DNA of 64,000 nt from CAYSWK01 sp964434735. GTDB taxonomy: Archaea > Micrarchaeota > Micrarchaeia > Anstonellales > Bilamarchaeaceae. Both the position numbers and the translations under genes were made by a program. Of the stretch, positions 34,218-42,423 are shown in pieces (the first letter of the stretch is position 1; each line of letters opens with the position of its first letter). The notes below the pieces were generated by a model. That model worked only from the letters and a program-made list of their open reading frames with translations, was not told where the DNA came from and did no database searches. The stretch is taken from assembly GCA_964434735.1 (NCBI GenBank), contig CAYSWK010000002.1, positions 39,072-103,071 on the forward strand, read 5' to 3'.

Positions 34218-35036
34218 TTAATAGATAACGATAACTCCTTCGTTGTACCTGCGTACGCTTCCTTCAACCGCACGCCTCTGAAGCATGATGCGCATTTGCT
34301 CATATGCATCCGCCTTGTCCTCATGCAACCAACCAAGCTTCATATTAAGACGAATAAGGCGGCCAGGAATCAAATGGCGCGTTGACTTAGGCGGGAACTG
34401 CTCATGGTCATGCGCGGTTTTGATGATTTCCTCTTTCGTATAGGGCCTTCGGTACAATACGCTGTATCCCCTATCAAGATACTCATGCAAAAGATCATCT
34501 GCAACATATTCAACTTCAAGATTCTTAAGTGTTGAAAGGACAAATACCTGCTCCTCAATCATTTCCTTGATTTTGTAGGAGCCCGGGCTCAATATCTGGC
34601 TTGTGATAGTTGCACCTTCCTTTCGTGCAAGCATAAAGGGGCTCTTCAAACCTTTTACGGCTGCCATTCCCGAATCAAAATCAACTGTTTCTTTTTTAAC
34701 ATCCTTAAGCACGTCACCTAAAGGAGATTTCGTAACGGGAATCCAGGTTCCGACCTTTATATCTTTTGACTGGTAATCAACCGTCTGGCAAGAGGCATGC
34801 GGGCATTCGATAACCTGAAGAACCTTCAAACGGTGATGGCCGTCAAGGACTACTTTTGATTTTTTATCAACAATGATGGGGTCGACCAAATGGCCTATGT
34901 TAAGCATTGTTTCCTTCAATCGCTTAAGGTTTGAACTGATGGTTTGCTCATGCGGATACAATTCCTTTACCTTGCATATTTCCAGATCCTTAAGTATATC
35001 ATCAAGAATGGTGCTCATGGTTTTTCCCTCACTCAT
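34218..35036 (-). CDS. ParB/sulfiredoxin-fold protein, SerK-like
   Basis: 272 codons. PIIVDKKSKVVLDGHHRLKVL is the core of the ParB/Srx fold, with DGHHR typical of the archaeal free serine kinase SerK and its relatives rather than of DNA-segregating ParB. The late segment FPPKSTRHLIPGRLIRLN also fits that family. SerK phosphorylates free serine with ADP; this role is a possibility, not shown. The ATG overlaps the TPR protein stop by ATGA, so the pair is translationally coupled. A second ATG at 35018 with GAGGG before it is an alternative start. Confidence 0.7.
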   Translation of the reverse strand: MSEGKTMSTILDDILKDLEICKVKELYPHEQTISSNLKRLKETMLNIGHLVDPIIVDKKSKVVLDGHHRLKVLQVIECPHASCQTVDYQSKDIKVGTWIPVTKSPLGDVLKDVKKETVDFDSGMAAVKGLKSPFMLARKEGATITSQILSPGSYKIKEMIEEQVFVLSTLKNLEVEYVADDLLHEYLDRGYSVLYRRPYTKEEIIKTAHDHEQFPPKSTRHLIPGRLIRLNMKLGWLHEDKADAYEQMRIMLQRRAVEGSVRRYNEGVIVIY

Positions 35037-36217
35037 AAAAGCTTCTTTATGTCACTTGATATTGCGGTAGCATCCGGATATCCTTGCGCCTTCTGTGCCC
35101 ATTCCTTCTGTTTTTGCTCGTCTCCGTTTTTCTTTGCAAAAAGGGCAGCATAATAATATTCGTGGCCAAGGGTCGCCCGTTGCTGACTTGATTTTACTGA
35201 CAAATAACTCTCCATCTCCTTAATCGCTGCCTTCTTTTTACCAAGGCGCTCAAGTGTCCGTGCCCGCAAAAGAATAAGCGGGTCATAGTGCGGGAAAAAA
35301 ACAATTGCACGTTCAATATGTTCGAGTGTTTTGTATGTCTCGCCTGCCTTTGCAAGCAAAAGACAATAATTGTAATGAGGAGCGGCATTTGAAGGCATGA
35401 GGTAAATCGCAATTTTTGCCGCCTTCAAAAGGTCTTCAACTGAAAATTCCTGCGAGCCGCTTAATGCAAGGTACAAATGCGGGAAGTAAGGATTTATTGC
35501 AAAAACTTCTTTGGCGTGCTGCATCCCTTCTTTTGGTTTACCGCCGACCATTTCAATAGAAGCAAGCACCGTAAGAATACGAGCATAATACGGGTCTGCT
35601 TTCAAGTACCTCTTGGTATAGTACTCCATTCTTCGAATATCATGAGAAGATTCTGCAACCCGAAGGAACAACGCGGACGCAAGATCGGGACCTGCTTTTC
35701 TAAATGCAACTTCATCAAGATTAAGCCGATTGTTTGAGACGGCCTTTTCAGCAAAATCAACCAACTCAATCAAAGATGCATCTGAAATATGATTAATACG
35801 CTTAGTGACCTCATCGTCAAGTGAAACCCCTAATTTTTTGACAAGTTTTGAAAAAAGGCGCCTTAAAATTTCAGGGAATTCCTTAACCTCTCCTTTTTCC
35901 TGGATAATGTAATCTTTTGCACCCTTTTTTGCAAAGGTAAGCGTAAGAGTAAGTTCATTTGAAACAGTTGCCAGATCAAGGTGAAGCAATAAATCGCGTG
36001 AACAGGGGCCAAACGAGTACGTGCGAAGCTCCTCGTTAAGAACGTTCGTTGGGAACGCCTCAGGCTCGAGAATGCTTAAGGAAGGGATAAGACCAACATT
36101 TCGAAGGAATTGCCATCCTACTACGTATCCTATGCCTGTCATGGATTTTTCATGGAAGACAACACCAACCCGCGTACACTGAGTAACGTCAAGTGTTGAA
36201 TAGAATGCCAAAACCAT
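35033..36217 (-). CDS. TPR-repeat protein with N-terminal beta domain
   Basis: 394 codons. Residues 1-100 look beta-rich; residues about 180-390 are helical pairs with TPR spacing and consensus (YAR-L-VLA, A--INPYFPHLYLAL, APHYNYCLLLAKAG, YDPLILLRARTLERLGKKKAAIKEME). TPR repeats bind other proteins. It is coupled by a 4-nt overlap to the SerK-like gene. A CTTAAAAATG box about 26 nt upstream of the ATG suggests a leaderless transcript. Partner and role are unknown. Confidence 0.82.
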   Translation of the reverse strand: MVLAFYSTLDVTQCTRVGVVFHEKSMTGIGYVVGWQFLRNVGLIPSLSILEPEAFPTNVLNEELRTYSFGPCSRDLLLHLDLATVSNELTLTLTFAKKGAKDYIIQEKGEVKEFPEILRRLFSKLVKKLGVSLDDEVTKRINHISDASLIELVDFAEKAVSNNRLNLDEVAFRKAGPDLASALFLRVAESSHDIRRMEYYTKRYLKADPYYARILTVLASIEMVGGKPKEGMQHAKEVFAINPYFPHLYLALSGSQEFSVEDLLKAAKIAIYLMPSNAAPHYNYCLLLAKAGETYKTLEHIERAIVFFPHYDPLILLRARTLERLGKKKAAIKEMESYLSVKSSQQRATLGHEYYYAALFAKKNGDEQKQKEWAQKAQGYPDATAISSDIKKLL

Positions 36218-36290
36218 ACAAAATCAATAAAGCCATTGGCTTAAAAATGCTGGCTTAAGCAAATTGAAAAGAACTACTGCAACTCTCAAT

Positions 36291-36300
36291 AGTATATAAA
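36291..36300 (+). promoter_or_regulatory. TATA box of the mntR-mntH operon
   Basis: AGTATATAAA is centred about 27 nt before the mntR ATG at 36323, so the transcript is probably leaderless. Confidence 0.6.
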
Positions 36301-36301
36301 T

Positions 36302-36319
36302 AGTTCTATATATAGAACT
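36302..36319 (+). promoter_or_regulatory. Palindromic operator before mntR
   Basis: AGTTCTATATATAGAACT is a perfect 18-bp palindrome. It lies between the TATA box and the start codon, 3 nt before the ATG, where a bound dimer would block initiation. DtxR/MntR proteins bind palindromes of this kind, so the likely ligand is MntR itself, repressing its own operon when Mn or Fe is plentiful. Confidence 0.7.
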
Positions 36320-36322
36320 TTT

Positions 36323-36715
36323 ATGAAACAGGAAACGGTTGAAGAATACATCCGCCAAATTTCAAAACTAGACTCGGGTAACGGAGTACGCTCTACAGAC
36401 CTTGCAAACGTCCTCTCACGTTCAAAAAATACCGTATCAATCATGCTGTACAAATTAATGGAAGAAGGATTCGTACATATGAAAAAATACGGGAAAATAA
36501 CACTTACTAATAAAGGAATAAACATGGCAAAAAAAATGAATTTCAAACACCGCATTATTGAGACATTTTTATATTCAAAATTAGGGATCAATGAAAAACG
36601 CATCCATGTTGAAGCCTGCCAACTCGAGCATGCAATGAGCGATGAAGTTGCAGAAAAACTCTTTGAATTCCTTGGAAAACCAAGCAAGGATCCGCACGGA
36701 AAGGAAATACTATGA
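36323..36715 (+). CDS. mntR: DtxR/MntR-family metal-dependent repressor
   Basis: 130 codons, the length of MntR without an SH3-like tail. Residues 1-65 form a winged helix (RSTDLANVLSRSKNTVSIMLYKLMEEGFV). The dimerisation and metal domain has HRIIETFLYSKLG, HVEACQLEHAMSDEVAEKL and GKPSKDPHG, with the Cys/Glu-x2-Glu-His metal-site residues of the DtxR group. The stop overlaps the transporter start (ATGA), so both are one operon. A perfect palindrome at the promoter is the probable operator. Confidence 0.93.
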   Translation: MKQETVEEYIRQISKLDSGNGVRSTDLANVLSRSKNTVSIMLYKLMEEGFVHMKKYGKITLTNKGINMAKKMNFKHRIIETFLYSKLGINEKRIHVEACQLEHAMSDEVAEKLFEFLGKPSKDPHGKEIL

Positions 36716-37956
36716 TACGAGAATTCAAAAACGTCATTTTTGACAAAAAATTCTGGCTTTTTTTCGGCACCGGCCTTATTGTGAGCGTTGCATATATGGA
36801 CCCCGGAAACTGGGGAACCTCAATCAGCGCAGGTGCAACGTATAATTATGATTTGCTATGGATCGTCTGGCTTTCAAGCGGAATGGCCATGCTTTTCCAG
36901 TACCTTTCTGGCAAAATGGGAATCGTAGGGTATTCACTCGCCGAAGTAGTTAAGCACAAATGGAAGGACAAACGGCTTGTGTTCCTGTACTGGCTCCTTT
37001 CTGAAATCGCCATTATTGCAACGGACCTGGCAGAATTTTTAGGAATTGTGGTGGCACTCAACCTCCTTTTTGGAATACCGTACCTTGAAGGAATGATCTT
37101 TGCAATGTTTGACGTACTCCTTTTGCTTTACTTAAGCAACAAAAATTTCAAGCTGCTTGAGTATGCCTTTATTCTATTTGTAGGGGCCATTGGCCTGGGA
37201 TATGTGTATGAATTATTCATCACGCACCCATCTCTCCATGAAATTGCAGTACATTCGGTTACGCCCATCCTTACGCCTGCGATGATGCTTGTTGCAGTAG
37301 GAATAATTGGTGCAACCGTCATGCCGCATGCGCTTTTTGTCCATTCCTGGCTTTTGAAAAATAAGCTAAAGGAATACGGGAACGCTCTTTCAAAAAAAGA
37401 CGCACTGCGATTTCATAAAGTAGATAATATTCTTTCACTCATTGTTGCGGGATTCATCAATGCCGCAATATTGATTATGGCAGCCGCCGCATTCCATGCA
37501 AACGGCGTGAATGTTGCAACAATTGACGATGCTTACAAAACGCTTACGCCTCTTTTTGGTCAACTTGCGTCAACAGTTTTTGCAATTGCACTCCTTTCAG
37601 CAGGCATTTCTTCATCCATAACGGGCACACTTGCCGGGCAAAGCATCATGGAAAGCTTAACTGATTTCAAATTAAGTGCGACAATTCGACGAATAATTAC
37701 GCGCGTAGTAAACATCATCCCGCTTCTCATCGCAATACTTTTGAACATCGAGCCGCTTCAAATACTTGTGTACAGCCAAGTCGTGTTAAGCCTTATGATT
37801 CCCTTACCGCTCATCCCGCTTATTTACTATACTGCTGACAAGAAATTGATGGGAGAATTCGTCAACAAGAATATAACAACCATTGTCGCAGGACTGTTTG
37901 CGCTGGTCATACTTGCGTTTAATATTTACTTATTGTATTCGACCTTTTTTGGATAA
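36712..37956 (+). CDS. mntH: NRAMP-family Mn2+/Fe2+ transporter
   Basis: 414 codons and about 11 membrane helices. The first helix carries SVAYMDPGNWGTS, the DPGN metal motif, and the sixth carries GATVMPHALFVHSW with the MPH motif; Asp, Asn, Met and His in these form the metal site. The protein imports divalent metals with protons. It starts within the mntR stop codon, so supply of transporter is directly tied to the metal sensor. Confidence 0.95.
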   Translation: MIREFKNVIFDKKFWLFFGTGLIVSVAYMDPGNWGTSISAGATYNYDLLWIVWLSSGMAMLFQYLSGKMGIVGYSLAEVVKHKWKDKRLVFLYWLLSEIAIIATDLAEFLGIVVALNLLFGIPYLEGMIFAMFDVLLLLYLSNKNFKLLEYAFILFVGAIGLGYVYELFITHPSLHEIAVHSVTPILTPAMMLVAVGIIGATVMPHALFVHSWLLKNKLKEYGNALSKKDALRFHKVDNILSLIVAGFINAAILIMAAAAFHANGVNVATIDDAYKTLTPLFGQLASTVFAIALLSAGISSSITGTLAGQSIMESLTDFKLSATIRRIITRVVNIIPLLIAILLNIEPLQILVYSQVVLSLMIPLPLIPLIYYTADKKLMGEFVNKNITTIVAGLFALVILAFNIYLLYSTFFG

Positions 37957-37957
37957 T

Positions 37958-39388
37958 TTAATCCTGCACAAAAACTCCACCCTGCTCGTTAAGCTCATCT
38001 GCCCAAAGCACGATATCACGAAGAACTGTCTTTGGTGGGTGAGTAGTAAAATCAAGTTTTTTTCGTGCCTGCTCAATAGATTGTTTTGAAGAAACGACCC
38101 CAATTACGGGAATTCCTGCTTCTCTAAATACTCCTGAAACATGAGATGCAAGACTAAAACGGTGTCCTGCCGTTGCAGCAACAATCCCACGTGCTTGAGA
38201 GTACGTTGCAAGACAAGAAGGAGTAAGCACGTTGGTGCCAATATCAACAAGCACGTTTTGTTTTCGTGAAATATCGCGTATGATTCCGGCAATATCATAT
38301 GCACGACCGCCCACATATACGACATCTGAACAAACGTACGTTCCTGAACCGATTGAACCGATTACGTTTCCAAAAAATTCAGAAACGTATATTTCAGTGC
38401 CTTCCGGCTTTGGCACCTCCTGCCAAGTATGTTCTGCAACTTGAGTAACTCCCCAACGATTTGGATATTCAACTGATTGTAATTCAAAATAAAGATCAGT
38501 ACCCGCCTCACGCGCACATGCAAGCATCCGTTTAAGGAGAGGCTCAAGTTCAATGTCTCGAAGAAAAGACCTTGCACCTTCATCACTATCCGAAAGAATT
38601 AAACTAAACGAATAATTTTTGCGCCCTTCTTGAGTAAAAAAGGAAGCAGGGTGCTCAAACGGATATTCAATGTATAAATCGCCTACGGGCTTTATTTTTG
38701 AATGAAATGCATGCTCGCCGACTCCTCCGCCCAGACCGTGCCCTACACTAAAACGAACCTCGTCCCGGTCTTTAAGAGTAGTACCTGCAAGGGAAAGCCG
38801 GGGACCAAAAAAAGTCTGACCGTACGCATGAATATGCTCGCCGATCAAAGGCATGACCTGTATCCCAATGCCAAACGGCGCTTGTATTTTTTCAATAAGA
38901 GCGGTTGCCCATGGCTCAAGCTGGCTAAAAAGAATGGCTTGGATCGCATCAACCGCCCCTCTCCCGCCATTTTTAATTGGCTGAAATAGTGTCTTAAATA
39001 CGCCTACGCCCTTTGCGGTTTGTTCATCTGAACGTACTGCGACGGCAAATCCATCAAGTTGCTCAAGCGCCTCCCGCACCAACCTTACTTCACGATCATC
39101 AAGCGTAAGTTTAGAATAAACTTCATCTCGAGCTTCAAATTCCTCATCAGTCGAATCTTGCACTCGCGCCAAACGAACTTGCAATTCCCCATGATCGTTA
39201 AGTACGCCAGCTCGAATCAATGCGGGGACAAAAAATTCATAAGGAAAGGAAATATGCGGTGGAACAAAGACCCCGTTACGCTCGAGTACGTCTTTGAATC
39301 GTGAAAGTTGAGTAGTCTTTGCGCCAAACCTTCCAGTGCCTATTCGCTGAGTGGAAAGGGAATGATAATCAATACGTGTTAGATTCAT
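37958..39388 (-). CDS. PEP synthase/PPDK-like protein (ATP-binding and swivelling His domains)
   Basis: 476 codons. The N-terminal two-thirds resemble the pyruvate,phosphate dikinase ATP-grasp domain: FAVAVRSDEQTAKG, VMPLIGEHIHAYGQTFF and LYFELQSVEYPN at the expected intervals. The C-terminal part resembles the swivelling phosphohistidine domain: IVAATAGHRFSLASHVSGVFREAGIPVIGV, with candidate His residues at GH and SH. The PEP/pyruvate barrel domain is absent, so it is not a complete PEP synthase. Two-domain relatives phosphorylate small molecules or antibiotics. The substrate is unknown. It converges on mntH with 1 nt between stops. Confidence 0.72.
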   Translation of the reverse strand: MNLTRIDYHSLSTQRIGTGRFGAKTTQLSRFKDVLERNGVFVPPHISFPYEFFVPALIRAGVLNDHGELQVRLARVQDSTDEEFEARDEVYSKLTLDDREVRLVREALEQLDGFAVAVRSDEQTAKGVGVFKTLFQPIKNGGRGAVDAIQAILFSQLEPWATALIEKIQAPFGIGIQVMPLIGEHIHAYGQTFFGPRLSLAGTTLKDRDEVRFSVGHGLGGGVGEHAFHSKIKPVGDLYIEYPFEHPASFFTQEGRKNYSFSLILSDSDEGARSFLRDIELEPLLKRMLACAREAGTDLYFELQSVEYPNRWGVTQVAEHTWQEVPKPEGTEIYVSEFFGNVIGSIGSGTYVCSDVVYVGGRAYDIAGIIRDISRKQNVLVDIGTNVLTPSCLATYSQARGIVAATAGHRFSLASHVSGVFREAGIPVIGVVSSKQSIEQARKKLDFTTHPPKTVLRDIVLWADELNEQGGVFVQD

Positions 39389-39477
39389 ATGCTCACAAGA
39401 TGTGATTAGGTATGATTAAAAATGCTTAAATATCTACCTATGGTCACAGTATTAAACCTTCATCGCAAAAGCAAATC

Positions 39478-40617
39478 ATGGCAGAAGAATTCACGGTTAC
39501 GCCCTGGGATGTTTCAGGACACGTAGATTATGATAAGCTCATCCAGAAATTCGGCACCAAACGCATCGATGCTTCTCTCAGAGGAAAGCTTACCAAAGAT
39601 GCCAAAGACACCAACGTTCTTTTATCGCGCGAATTCTTCTTCTCGCACCGCGACCTTGACCTGGCACTTAAAGACTACGAAGCCGGCAAAGGTTTTTTCC
39701 TTTACACAGGACGCGGGCCTTCAGGGCCCATGCACATCGGCCACTTGATGCCCTTAATGTTTACCAAATGGCTTCAGGACCAATTCGGCGTCAATGTATA
39801 CATTGAACTTACTGATGATGAAAAATACTGGGTAAAGGACCAGTCATGGGAAGAGATACAAAAATGGAGTTACGAAAACGCATTAGATATTGCTGCCGTA
39901 GGATTCGATCCTGAAAAAACGTTCATGTTCAAGGATTCCGAATACATCAAGAACGTGTATCCGTTAATGGTCAAAGTTGCAAAGAAGGTAAATAACACGA
40001 CGGTAAAAGCGGTGTTCGGATTTTCAGGAGAAACAAATATCGGTCTCAACTTTTATCCAGCCTACCAGACCATGCCGACATTCTTTGAAAAGAAACGTTG
40101 CTTGATTCCGTGCGCAATAGACCAGGATAATTACTGGAGAATCCAGCGAGATGTTGCTGAATCACTTGGTTATTTCAAAACTGCGGCGCTCCACTGCAAA
40201 TTCCTCCCTCCCTTAACCGGAATGGACGGCAAAATGAGCGCGTCGCAAGCCGATACGGCGATTTGGCTTACTGATGATGCAAAAACCGTGCGCAAAAAGG
40301 TCATGAAGTACGCATTTTCAGGCGGTAAGGATACGGTTGAAGAACACCGTGCAAAAGGCGGCAACCCAGATATTGACGTTTCATTCCAATGGATGAAAAT
40401 TTTCTTTGAAGCGAATGACAAAACGCTTGCGCAAATTGAAAAAGATTATCGTGCGGGAAAAATCTTAAGCGGGGAAATGAAGCAATTGTTTGTTGACCGA
40501 CTTAACACGTTTTTGGCAAAGCACCAGGAACAACGCCTTGCTGCAGCTTCCTTAGTTGAAAAAATGATGTACAAAGGAAAGCTGGCGCAGGAAATGTGGA
40601 AGAAAACATATCAATAA
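39478..40617 (+). CDS. trpS: Tryptophanyl-tRNA synthetase
   Basis: 379 codons, archaeal/eukaryotic type. TGRGPSGPMHIGHLMPL holds the HIGH signature and MDGKMSASQADTAIWL the KMSKS loop (KMSAS). FTVTPWDVSGHVDYDKLIQKFG is the usual N-terminal segment, and IPCAIDQDNYWRIQRDVA binds the amino acid. It charges tRNA-Trp in the cytoplasm. TATTAAACC about 27 nt before the ATG is a probable TATA box. The 3' end overlaps the convergent unknown gene by 7 nt. Confidence 0.95.
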   Translation: MAEEFTVTPWDVSGHVDYDKLIQKFGTKRIDASLRGKLTKDAKDTNVLLSREFFFSHRDLDLALKDYEAGKGFFLYTGRGPSGPMHIGHLMPLMFTKWLQDQFGVNVYIELTDDEKYWVKDQSWEEIQKWSYENALDIAAVGFDPEKTFMFKDSEYIKNVYPLMVKVAKKVNNTTVKAVFGFSGETNIGLNFYPAYQTMPTFFEKKRCLIPCAIDQDNYWRIQRDVAESLGYFKTAALHCKFLPPLTGMDGKMSASQADTAIWLTDDAKTVRKKVMKYAFSGGKDTVEEHRAKGGNPDIDVSFQWMKIFFEANDKTLAQIEKDYRAGKILSGEMKQLFVDRLNTFLAKHQEQRLAAASLVEKMMYKGKLAQEMWKKTYQ

Positions 40618-41480
40618 TCATCTTCTGGAAATTCAAACAAACCAGCGGGCTGAGAGCCACGCGGTTTTATTTCGGGAGATTCCTCGTTTCTAGGTGGAAT
40701 TGCATCACGCAACAATTGAACAAAGCGTTCTGCGTGGATTCCCAGGTTTTCTTCATTAAAACCATGTGTAAAAAGAGCACGCACAACACGATGAATCTGA
40801 GGGTATTCGCCTGACGGATCAATCACAACTTCGGCGTCAGGATAGCTTTGAGTAAGTAAAAGTGCAAGAGGATCAAATGCCCGTGAGCGTACAATTACCA
40901 TGTCCCGTCCCTCAGAAAGGAACTTTGGAAGAGCATCAAGAAGCTGTTGTATCCGAACGTGTACATCAGAATAATAATGACGAATGATATCTTTTGCCAA
41001 GGCTATCGCTTCATCATGATGCGGATCATCGCCAAGGTGCATACGCGGAGTGTACGTTTGCGAAGCGTGCTGCACCATTAAAGGTGTAAGCGGTTCGAGA
41101 ACAACTCTTATGAGACCTGGAGTCGCACGATTTAATTCTGCAATATTATTATAGCGGCCGCATATGAAAAATTCAGGAAAGTCAAGACGAGGATCTAACG
41201 TTAAGACCAGCCCTTCATTAAGAGGCTTAACAAGAAGACGTTCCTGGGCCTCACTAAAAGCGTTGATAATTTCAAGAAATTGAAGTTTTTTGTATGGTTT
41301 TTGATCAGGCCTAAACCAGCTTGTGAATGTCCATGGTGCACGGACCATAAAACCAGGAAGCGGATGCTGCTCAACAAGCAACGTGCACGGACGTTTAAGG
41401 AGCTTGGCAAATTCGGCCCGGATAAAAGAATTGTCATGAAGGACAGGATCTGCAAGAATAAGCCTGATTTTTGGAGCCAT
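40611..41480 (-). CDS. Hypothetical protein
   Basis: 289 codons from the ATG at 41480; a TTG at 41498 would add six residues. The N-terminal half is beta/alpha (KIRLILADPVLHDN, PLNEGLVLTLDPRLDFPEFFIC). The C-terminal half has GRDMVIVRSRAFDPLALLL and PDAEVVIDPSGEYPQIHRVV, reminiscent of Rossmann-like folds, and a Pro/Glu-rich tail. No known motif is assigned. The start is supported by the shared AT box at 41501-41512, 27 nt away. It is divergent from the coiled-coil gene. Confidence 0.68.
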   Translation of the reverse strand: MAPKIRLILADPVLHDNSFIRAEFAKLLKRPCTLLVEQHPLPGFMVRAPWTFTSWFRPDQKPYKKLQFLEIINAFSEAQERLLVKPLNEGLVLTLDPRLDFPEFFICGRYNNIAELNRATPGLIRVVLEPLTPLMVQHASQTYTPRMHLGDDPHHDEAIALAKDIIRHYYSDVHVRIQQLLDALPKFLSEGRDMVIVRSRAFDPLALLLTQSYPDAEVVIDPSGEYPQIHRVVRALFTHGFNEENLGIHAERFVQLLRDAIPPRNEESPEIKPRGSQPAGLFEFPEDDY

Positions 41481-41500
41481 ATGGTAAAATGAGAACAAAG

Positions 41501-41512
41501 GTCATAAAAAAT
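41501..41512. promoter_or_regulatory. Shared AT box between two unknown genes
   Basis: GTCATAAAAAAT is centred about 27 nt from the ATG at 41480 (minus) and 26 nt from the ATG at 41533 (plus). The start codons are 53 nt apart. Confidence 0.45.
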
Positions 41513-41532
41513 CTACCTGGGAAAAGGAATAT

Positions 41533-42423
41533 ATGCTCATTGATGAACTTGAAAAAGCATCGCAACGATTACAAGAATTATACGAAAGACTTAAAGGCCA
41601 GGAGAAAACGTACCGGATGACGGTCGACCGTTCGGTACGTGAGGAAATAACGCAGACAAAAAAGGAAATACGCCGCGAAAAATACTTAACAAAACTCATT
41701 ATCATGGATCATGTATTTGAAATGGCACCCCTCAAAAAGCATTTTCCCGAACTTTTTAACACGCTCCTTGAAGACCAATATATCGGGTCGGTTTTAGACC
41801 AAAAAAAATACTGGGCAGACGCATGGACGATAAAAGATCCCAAAACTGAAATTGCGAACATACGAAAGGAACGAAAACAACTCAAAGATGCAAAAGCATC
41901 AATGGAAAACTGGCCCGGGGATGTTGAAACAAAGGCAATCATCGCAACCTGGCCGGTGCTCAAAGGCCACTTAACAAAGGACACCATGACAAAGGAGGAA
42001 GTGCTTGCCCAAATAACTCAACTTGACCTTGAAAAACGCAACAGAGGCTGGACCTGCTTAATCAACCAGGGGCTGGTTGAGGATATCGTAAACCAGTATG
42101 CAAAAAAAGTGAGCCTTGCATCAAAACGGCTTATAGTCACTGAAGAATACTTGAAAAAATCAAAGGGGTCAGGAACGGTTCACGAGTACAACGCAATGAA
42201 GGAGTATATTACAACAAAGAAAAAGAAGGAGCTCCTTGAAAAGAAGCTTTCGCACCTATTCCTTGCAAACATGGAGTATTTTAGGGCATTCAAAAAAATG
42301 GGAAAGGGCATCAAAACAGGGGGATTCTCAGACGTCTCACTTGGATTTATTCGAAATGCATACCTTCCCAAGTTTGACGAAAAGGAATGGCTTGAGGAAA
42401 TGAAAAAAAGAATTGAAAACTAG
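41533..42423 (+). CDS. Hypothetical helical/coiled-coil protein
   Basis: 296 codons, Lys/Glu-rich. Residues 1-60 and about 100-130, 200-245 have heptad-like spacing and probably form coiled coils; the region between has WTIKDPKTEIANIRKERKQ and RNRGWTCLINQGLVEDI. No signal peptide or membrane segment is seen. It is divergent from the hypothetical gene at 40611 and its stop overlaps the convergent beta-CASP nuclease stop by 4 nt. Function unknown. Confidence 0.7.
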   Translation: MLIDELEKASQRLQELYERLKGQEKTYRMTVDRSVREEITQTKKEIRREKYLTKLIIMDHVFEMAPLKKHFPELFNTLLEDQYIGSVLDQKKYWADAWTIKDPKTEIANIRKERKQLKDAKASMENWPGDVETKAIIATWPVLKGHLTKDTMTKEEVLAQITQLDLEKRNRGWTCLINQGLVEDIVNQYAKKVSLASKRLIVTEEYLKKSKGSGTVHEYNAMKEYITTKKKKELLEKKLSHLFLANMEYFRAFKKMGKGIKTGGFSDVSLGFIRNAYLPKFDEKEWLEEMKKRIEN

